Shown here: positions 7,145 to 11,885 of the stretch, in pieces | Layout: every line of letters starts with the position of its first letter | Position numbering within the stretch: position 1 is the stretch's first letter | Origin: Clostridiales bacterium UBA4644 | GTDB lineage: Bacteria; Bacillota; Clostridia; Oscillospirales; Butyricicoccaceae | DNA: 14,315 nucleotides | Assembly (NCBI GenBank): GCA_002405755.1 | Contig: DHMK01000066.1 | Coordinates: 27,276 to 41,590 of the forward strand | Direction of reading: 5' to 3' | The notes under the pieces: model-generated | Databases searched by the model: none | What the model was told of the DNA's origin: nothing | Seen by the model: only the letters and a program-made list of their open reading frames with translations | Translations under genes and position numbers: made by a program

Positions 7145-8060
7145 ATGCGATCAGATCGGGATCGATGACCTTGTGAAGCTGCTCCAGGTATTCCTCCAGG
7201 CAAACGCCCATCTGCCGGATCTCCAGCGCGGCTTTCTGCCCCACATAGCGATAATGCCAGGGCTCATAATGAATGCCGGTGATGTCGCTCTTTCCGTTTG
7301 GGTAGCGCAGGATAAAGCCATAATCCCAGCAATGCTCCATCAGCCACTTCTGCTCCTTGGTATTCTCCTGGCGCTCGTCCAGCGTCTGGTAGCTGCTGGA
7401 AACGATATCCAGGGCTAAGCCCAGCTCATGCTCGGAGGTGCCCGGTCGGGCGACCCACTGCTCCGCCTCGGCCTCTGCTCTGGCGGTGGAATAGCCCAGA
7501 CCGCGGTAATAGCGAACCTTGCGCTGAAACAGCGTGATCTGGGTCTGATGCGTCCGGTAGGAGGAGCGGACCTTGGGCGAAAGCCCCGCTTCCCGCATAT
7601 CGGAGAGCATCTGGGTCAGCGCGGGATAGATCCGGCCGTCCACGGCGTGGCCCCCGCCAAGCTTCGTCAGCTCCGGCGTGGGCTGCTGCTGCAGTGGGAA
7701 ATCCCGGTTCACCAGCTGCAGAGACCAAGTCTCCTCAGATTCGTCTCCCACCTTATGCAGCTTGGAAAGCTGCTGATATTTTTCCGGCGTTACGGCGCTT
7801 TCCTCCGCGGAGACCTCCGGCTCTGCCCGTTTGGGCAGCTGCGGCCTGGGCTTTGCGGCAGCCTTCACGCTTTTTTTCGGAAGCTCCAGCTGCTGGAGCT
7901 GAGGGATCAACGGCAGCTCCGCCGAAGTCAGCCGGGCCTGTCCGCGATCTGTTATCAGGATGGCCGCGCCCGCCGCCAACAGAAGCAGGCATACGATCAG
8001 CACCGCCAGGCGCTGAGAATTGTGGACGGATAATTTCTCTTTACTCCGGATCTTTTCCAC
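7143..8060 (-). CDS. Membrane-anchored D,D-carboxypeptidase, VanY/M15B family
   Basis: The enzyme is predicted to remove the terminal D-Ala from peptidoglycan stem peptides outside the membrane. The 305-residue protein has a basic N-terminus and one membrane segment at about 18-37. A low-complexity Lys/Pro/Ala/Glu spacer spans to about 95, and the M15B domain runs from about 130 to 285. The catalytic set is complete: SSYRTHQTQ (166-174), PGTSEHELGLALDI with zinc ligands H211 and D218, and HYEPWHYRYVG with base E266 and zinc ligand H269. It starts at GTG 8060 with GAGGGA 6-7 bases upstream. It lies 35 bases behind the DUF3841 gene with no terminator between, so they share the promoter at 8751-8779. 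Vancomycin resistance is not implied, since no other van genes are present. Confidence 0.92.
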   Translation of the reverse strand: MEKIRSKEKLSVHNSQRLAVLIVCLLLLAAGAAILITDRGQARLTSAELPLIPQLQQLELPKKSVKAAAKPRPQLPKRAEPEVSAEESAVTPEKYQQLSKLHKVGDESEETWSLQLVNRDFPLQQQPTPELTKLGGGHAVDGRIYPALTQMLSDMREAGLSPKVRSSYRTHQTQITLFQRKVRYYRGLGYSTARAEAEAEQWVARPGTSEHELGLALDIVSSSYQTLDERQENTKEQKWLMEHCWDYGFILRYPNGKSDITGIHYEPWHYRYVGQKAALEIRQMGVCLEEYLEQLHKVIDPDLIA

Positions 8061-8095
8061 ACAGGGTCCCTCGATTCTTCTTTGTTTCTAAAGGC

Positions 8096-8728
8096 TCACG
8101 GCTGCGGCGTCTGCCCCTCGGCGTCCTTTTCCAGCGCCAGCAGATCCTCACCCGGGCGGACGATCCGCCGGATCCATTCCTTCCGGATCTCCCAGATGTT
8201 GCCGCAGACGTTGAAGATCGTCCAATTGTCGATCTCAAAGACCCGCTTCCAGCTTTCCCGGATGCGCTGCTCCTCCTGGGGATATTGCCCGCGCCAGCGC
8301 CCCTGCAGGATCTCAAAGCCGCTCTGGATGCCCATGGCGCGAAGATGCTCCCGATAGGCAAGCCGGTCTGCCTCGTCCTTGGGGATATAGACCCGGTTGA
8401 GCACATAATCCCACTTTTCCTCATCAAAATAGATCACCTTGTCCCGCGGGACCTCCAGCACATAAACCACCGTTCCCGGGATGGGCCGGAGACAGTTTTC
8501 CACGCTGATGGAGCACCAGATGGATGCCTGCACATCAGCCGGCCGCGGCACCCGCCGGGAGGCCTCCTCCGTGAACCAGTCGTAGCTCTCAAGGTAATGC
8601 TCCGCCATGTCGCCGAAATGCAGCCGCACATAGGTCCGGCTGTTGATGATACGGCCGTTTTGCTCCAGCTGGGCCAGGGTCTTTTCATTTTGCCGCGAAT
8701 AAAGGCGGACGGTCTCCTTCTCTGTCAT
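8096..8728 (-). CDS. DUF3841 domain protein
   Basis: This is a 210-residue soluble protein matching the DUF3841 pattern known from Firmicutes. It opens with ETVRLYSRQNEKTLAQLEQNG, then has an ESYDWFTEEASRRV segment, IWCSISV, YVLEVPRDKVIYFDEEKW and a C-terminal SWKRVFEIDN-W region. Its role is unknown; I see no catalytic motif that I would trust. The frame is open to 8779, but ATG 8728 is preferred: AAGGGGG lies 6 bases upstream, and the promoter -10 (8751-8756) and -35 would otherwise lie inside the gene. It is the first gene of a two-gene unit with the vanY-like gene. Confidence 0.85.
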   Translation of the reverse strand: MTEKETVRLYSRQNEKTLAQLEQNGRIINSRTYVRLHFGDMAEHYLESYDWFTEEASRRVPRPADVQASIWCSISVENCLRPIPGTVVYVLEVPRDKVIYFDEEKWDYVLNRVYIPKDEADRLAYREHLRAMGIQSGFEILQGRWRGQYPQEEQRIRESWKRVFEIDNWTIFNVCGNIWEIRKEWIRRIVRPGEDLLALEKDAEGQTPQP

Positions 8729-8750
8729 AGCGAACCCCCTTATCTTGATC

Positions 8751-8779
8751 ATCATACCACGAACCGACGGTTTTTGCAA
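8751..8779 (-). promoter_or_regulatory. Extended -10 sigma-A promoter with palindrome, DUF3841-vanY unit
   Basis: On the minus strand TTGCAA (8774-8779), a 17-base spacer and TATGAT (8751-8756) with TGG directly ahead form a strong extended -10 promoter. The spacer contains the 11-base palindrome AACCGACGGTT (8762-8772), which could be a repressor operator. The predicted transcript starts near 8744, about 16 bases before the ATG. Confidence 0.82.
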
Positions 8780-8791
8780 CTTTTCTGCGCG

Positions 8792-8828
8792 AAAAAAGCT
8801 CTGCAGGCAAGACTTTTGCCTGCAGAGC
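8792..8828 (-). terminator. Rho-independent terminator after the pckG-DUF1294 unit
   Basis: A perfect 13-base-pair stem (8798-8810 with 8816-8828) has a 5-base loop and is followed on the minus strand by six T residues (8792-8797). It lies 12 bases beyond the DUF1294 stop and just ahead of the DUF3841 promoter, cleanly separating the two units. Confidence 0.95.
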
Positions 8829-8840
8829 GGAGAACGCTGT

Positions 8841-9095
8841 TCAAGCGCAGAAATGATACAGCAACGCCAGCTGCGCTAGCAGCATCAGCGGTACGCCCAG
8901 GGTGAACTTCAGATGCCGGATCTTATGACGAAACAGCAGCATCCCAAGCAGCAGCCCGCCGCTTCCGCCCAGGGCGGAAAGCAGCAGAAGCGTTGCTTCC
9001 GGGACGCGCCACCTTCTCTGCCTTGCCCGGCGCTTGTCCGCAAGGCAGAGCGCAAAGGCTGCGCTGTTGATCAGGAGCAAGTAAAGACGGAGCAC
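8841..9095 (-). CDS. DUF1294 small membrane protein
   Basis: This is an 84-residue protein with three likely membrane segments (about 1-17, 34-55 and 65-81). The DUF1294 signature is plain: ADKRRARQRRWRVPEATLLL, then GGSGGLLLGMLLFRHK and a KFTLGVPLML tail. Function is unknown. The only sensible start is GTG 9095, five bases after the pckG stop, and no ribosome binding site is visible ahead of it. Translation is probably coupled to pckG. It is the last gene before the strong terminator at 8792-8828. Confidence 0.87.
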   Translation of the reverse strand: MLRLYLLLINSAAFALCLADKRRARQRRWRVPEATLLLLSALGGSGGLLLGMLLFRHKIRHLKFTLGVPLMLLAQLALLYHFCA

Positions 9096-9100
9096 CGGCT

Positions 9101-10891
9101 TCAGGCGTCCAGATTCTTCTCCAGGATGTCCAGGTTCTGGCGCAGCTCCCGGGGCAGACGGTCGCCGATGGTGCCGTAAAACTCCTCGATGCTGGGCAGG
9201 TCGGCCTTCCAGGCGTCTTTATCGATGGTCAGCAGCTCCCGCAAGGCGAAGATATCAAACTTGCGGGCGGGAGAAATATCGTAGTGCAGATCCTCCAGGC
9301 AGATGTCCTCTGCCTTGGGAACGAAGCCGATGGCCGTCTCCTCCGCATCCACGGCGCCCTCGCAGCGCTTGATGATCCAGTCCAGAACGCGGAAGTTGTC
9401 GCCGAAGCCGGGCCACATGAAGTCGCCGTCTGCATCGGTGCGGAACCAGTTCACATGGAAGATCTTGGGGGCCTTGCTCATCTTCTTGCCCATGTCGATC
9501 CAGTGCTGGAAATAATCGCCCACATGATAGCCGATGAAGGGGCGCATGGCCATGGGATCGCGGCGGACCACGCCCACGGCGCCGGTGGCGGCAGCGGTGG
9601 TCTCAGAGGCCATGATGGAGCCTACGAACACGCCGTGGTCCCAATCGCGGGACTGATAGACCAGGGGCGCGCACTTGGCGCGGCGGCCGCCGAAGATGAT
9701 GGCAGACAGGGGCACTCCATCGGGATCCTCCCAGTTATCCGCGATGCAGGGGCAATTCTTCGCGGGCGCGGTAAAGCGGGAATTGGGATGGGCGATCTTG
9801 GTGTTGGAGCTGTAATCATGCGGCTCGCCGGTCCAGTCCAGCAGGCCCTGGGGCGGCTGCTTGGTGAGACCCTCCCACCAGACGGTCTTGTTGACGGGAT
9901 CCAGCGCCACATTGGTGAAGATCGTATTGCTTCTGGTGCAGGCCAGAGCATTGGGATTGCTGTGGGCATTGGTGCCGGGGGCAACGCCGAAGAAGCCGGC
10001 CTCCGGGTTGACGGCATAGAGCTGACCGTCCTTGCCAACACGCAGCCATGCAATATCGTCGCCCAGCGTCCAGACATGATAACCCTTCTTGGCAAAATAA
10101 TCCGGGGGGGACATCATGGCCAGATTGGTCTTGCCGCAGGCGGAGGGGAAAGCTGCCGCCACATATTTCTTCTTTCCATCGGGATATTCGATGCAGAGGA
10201 TCAGCATATGCTCAGCCATCCAGCCTTCGTTTTTGCCCTGGAAGGACGCGATGCGCAGCGCAAAGCACTTTTTGCCCAGCAGAACGTTTCCGCCGTAGCC
10301 GGAGTTGACGGACCAGATGGCGTTGTCCTCGGGGAACTGGAGGATATAGCGCTTGTCGGCGTCCAGGGTGCACTTGCCGTGGAGACCGCGGACGAAATCA
10401 TCGGAATCGCCCAGCTTGTCCAGCACCTTCTGGCCCACGCGGGTCATGATGGCCATGCTGACGACCACATAGATGGAGTCGGTGATCTCGATGCCCACCT
10501 TGGCAAAGCGGGAAGCCACCGGGCCCATGCAGAAGGGGATCACATACATGGTCCGCCCCTTCATGGAGCCGCGCAGCACATCGGAAGCCACCTGATAGGC
10601 CTCCTGAGGATCCATCCAGTTGTTGGTGGGACCGCAGTCCGCCTGATTGCGGGTGCAGATAAAGGTGCGGCCCTCCACGCGAGCCACATCGTTCAGCGCA
10701 GAACGGTGATAGTAGCAGCCCGGAAGCTTCTCCTCGTTCAGCTTGATCAGTTCTCCGGTGGCCATGGCCTCCCGGCGCAGACCCTCCAGCTGTTCCTCGC
10801 TGCCATCGATCCAGACGACACGATCGGGGCAAGTCAGCTTTTCGGCGTCCTGAACAAACTGCAGGACGGCTTTGTTCGCGGTCAAGGACAT
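9101..10891 (-). CDS. pckG: Phosphoenolpyruvate carboxykinase (GTP)
   Basis: The enzyme interconverts oxaloacetate plus GTP with phosphoenolpyruvate, CO2 and GDP in the cytosol. In anaerobes it may run in the carboxylating direction during fermentation. The 596-residue length and motifs are those of the GTP-dependent class, not the ATP class. The substrate arginine lies in GRTFICTRNQADCGPTNNW (R75), SGYGGN is at 197-202, the P-loop FPSACGKTN at 248-256 includes the hyper-reactive cysteine C252, and metal-site GDD is at 277-279. ATG 10891 has GGAGGG (10898-10903) 6 bases upstream. It has its own promoter at 10940-10968 and is followed at once by the DUF1294 gene. No key residue is missing. Confidence 0.97.
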   Translation of the reverse strand: MSLTANKAVLQFVQDAEKLTCPDRVVWIDGSEEQLEGLRREAMATGELIKLNEEKLPGCYYHRSALNDVARVEGRTFICTRNQADCGPTNNWMDPQEAYQVASDVLRGSMKGRTMYVIPFCMGPVASRFAKVGIEITDSIYVVVSMAIMTRVGQKVLDKLGDSDDFVRGLHGKCTLDADKRYILQFPEDNAIWSVNSGYGGNVLLGKKCFALRIASFQGKNEGWMAEHMLILCIEYPDGKKKYVAAAFPSACGKTNLAMMSPPDYFAKKGYHVWTLGDDIAWLRVGKDGQLYAVNPEAGFFGVAPGTNAHSNPNALACTRSNTIFTNVALDPVNKTVWWEGLTKQPPQGLLDWTGEPHDYSSNTKIAHPNSRFTAPAKNCPCIADNWEDPDGVPLSAIIFGGRRAKCAPLVYQSRDWDHGVFVGSIMASETTAAATGAVGVVRRDPMAMRPFIGYHVGDYFQHWIDMGKKMSKAPKIFHVNWFRTDADGDFMWPGFGDNFRVLDWIIKRCEGAVDAEETAIGFVPKAEDICLEDLHYDISPARKFDIFALRELLTIDKDAWKADLPSIEEFYGTIGDRLPRELRQNLDILEKNLDA

Positions 10892-10939
10892 AAATAACCC
10901 TCCAAAAAAATTGGTATATTAACTTAGCATGCGAAAAAT

Positions 10940-10968
10940 ATTTTAGCGGATTCCCGTTTTCTTGGCAA
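10940..10968 (-). promoter_or_regulatory. Sigma-A promoter for pckG
   Basis: On the minus strand TTGCCA (10963-10968), a 17-base spacer and TAAAAT (10940-10945) make a good vegetative promoter. The -35 box directly abuts the rsmA stop codon (10969-10971). The predicted start near 10933 gives an A/T-rich leader of about 40 bases. No terminator separates rsmA from it, so readthrough from rsmA is possible. Confidence 0.82.
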
Positions 10969-11856
10969 TCAATAATTAGCCGAGATTCCGTCGATTTCTC
11001 TGAAATAATTGTGCAATTTGACGGACAGCTCGCTAAATTGCTCCAAAGTGAGGGCTTCGCCGCGAATATTTTCGGAAAGTCCCATGGATTTCAAAAGGGC
11101 TGCGGCAGCGTCCTTGGTGATTTTTTTGCCATATTCCATACAAATGCCGTTGACCAGCGTTTTCCGCCGGTTGGAAAAGCCGGCCCGAATGGCCCGAAAG
11201 ACCTCCCCCTTCTCTCCTGCCACCGGCGGCTGTTCGTAAACCTCCAGCCGCAGCACCACGGAATCCACCTTGGGCTGGGGGATAAACCGGTCCCTCGGCA
11301 CCTGCAGGATGACCTCTGGCGCGGCATAATAGGCTGTCTGCGCGGAAAACGCACAATATTCCTTCTCCCCCGCCCCGGCGCAGATCCGCTGAGCGGCCTC
11401 CTTCTGCACCATGACGATGACCCGCCGGAAGCAGCCGCTCTCCAGCAGGGCCGCGATGGCCGGCGAGGTGATATAATAGGGCAGATTGGCGCAGGCGATC
11501 ACCGGCCCTCCGGAAAACTGCTGCCGGCAGAGAGCGGGCAGGTCGGTCTTGAGCACATCGCCCTGCACCAGCGCAAAGTTGTCACAGCCCGCCATGGTCT
11601 CCTGCAGAATGGGCGGCAGACGGTGGTCCAGCTCCACGGCGGCCACCCTTTTGGCTCGCCTGCAGAGTTCCAGGCTCAGCGCCCCGATGCCCGGCCCGAT
11701 CTCCACCACATTGGTCTCCGGCGTAATGTCTGAAAGCTGGGCGATCTGCGCCGGAATGGCGCTGTCGCAGAGAAAGTTCTGTCCCAGCTCCCGGGAAAAA
11801 TGAAAGCCATGGCGCAGCAAAAGCTGCCCGATATCCTTGGGATCGCAAAGATCCAT
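10969..11856 (-). CDS. rsmA: 16S rRNA dimethyladenosine transferase RsmA/KsgA
   Basis: RsmA dimethylates two adjacent adenosines near the 3' end of 16S rRNA during 30S assembly, using S-adenosylmethionine. The protein is 295 residues, typical. LGQNFL (24-29) opens the domain; SAM-binding motif I is VEIGPGIGALS at 51-61, acidic VELD at 74-77, QGD at 98-100, and catalytic NLPY at 124-127. The C-terminal RNA-binding half has FSNRRKTL. The frame is open to 11889, but ATG 11856 has GGAGG about 8 bases upstream. The 29-base gap to the GTPase-NYN gene suggests one transcript, linking two ribosome-directed proteins. The rnmV gene often found ahead of rsmA is absent. Confidence 0.96.
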   Translation of the reverse strand: MDLCDPKDIGQLLLRHGFHFSRELGQNFLCDSAIPAQIAQLSDITPETNVVEIGPGIGALSLELCRRAKRVAAVELDHRLPPILQETMAGCDNFALVQGDVLKTDLPALCRQQFSGGPVIACANLPYYITSPAIAALLESGCFRRVIVMVQKEAAQRICAGAGEKEYCAFSAQTAYYAAPEVILQVPRDRFIPQPKVDSVVLRLEVYEQPPVAGEKGEVFRAIRAGFSNRRKTLVNGICMEYGKKITKDAAAALLKSMGLSENIRGEALTLEQFSELSVKLHNYFREIDGISANY

Positions 11857-11885
11857 GCTTGTCCCCTCCGATCGTGTCAGGAATC

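Noticed and set aside
7143..8060. Part of a vancomycin resistance cluster
   Set aside because: No vanR, vanS, vanH, vanA/B or vanX neighbours; VanY-type enzymes are common housekeeping wall enzymes in Clostridia.
9284..10897. 537-codon open frame on the plus strand
   Set aside because: It lies exactly antisense to pckG, whose full set of catalytic motifs is on the minus strand. High GC and codon bias leave the opposite frame open; the predicted protein is low-complexity and has no ribosome binding site.
10902..10914. CCAA-TTTTT-TTGG hairpin next to the pckG ribosome binding site
   Set aside because: Only four base pairs with A/U content; too weak to call a riboswitch or attenuator, and the T run is a leader feature rather than a terminator.
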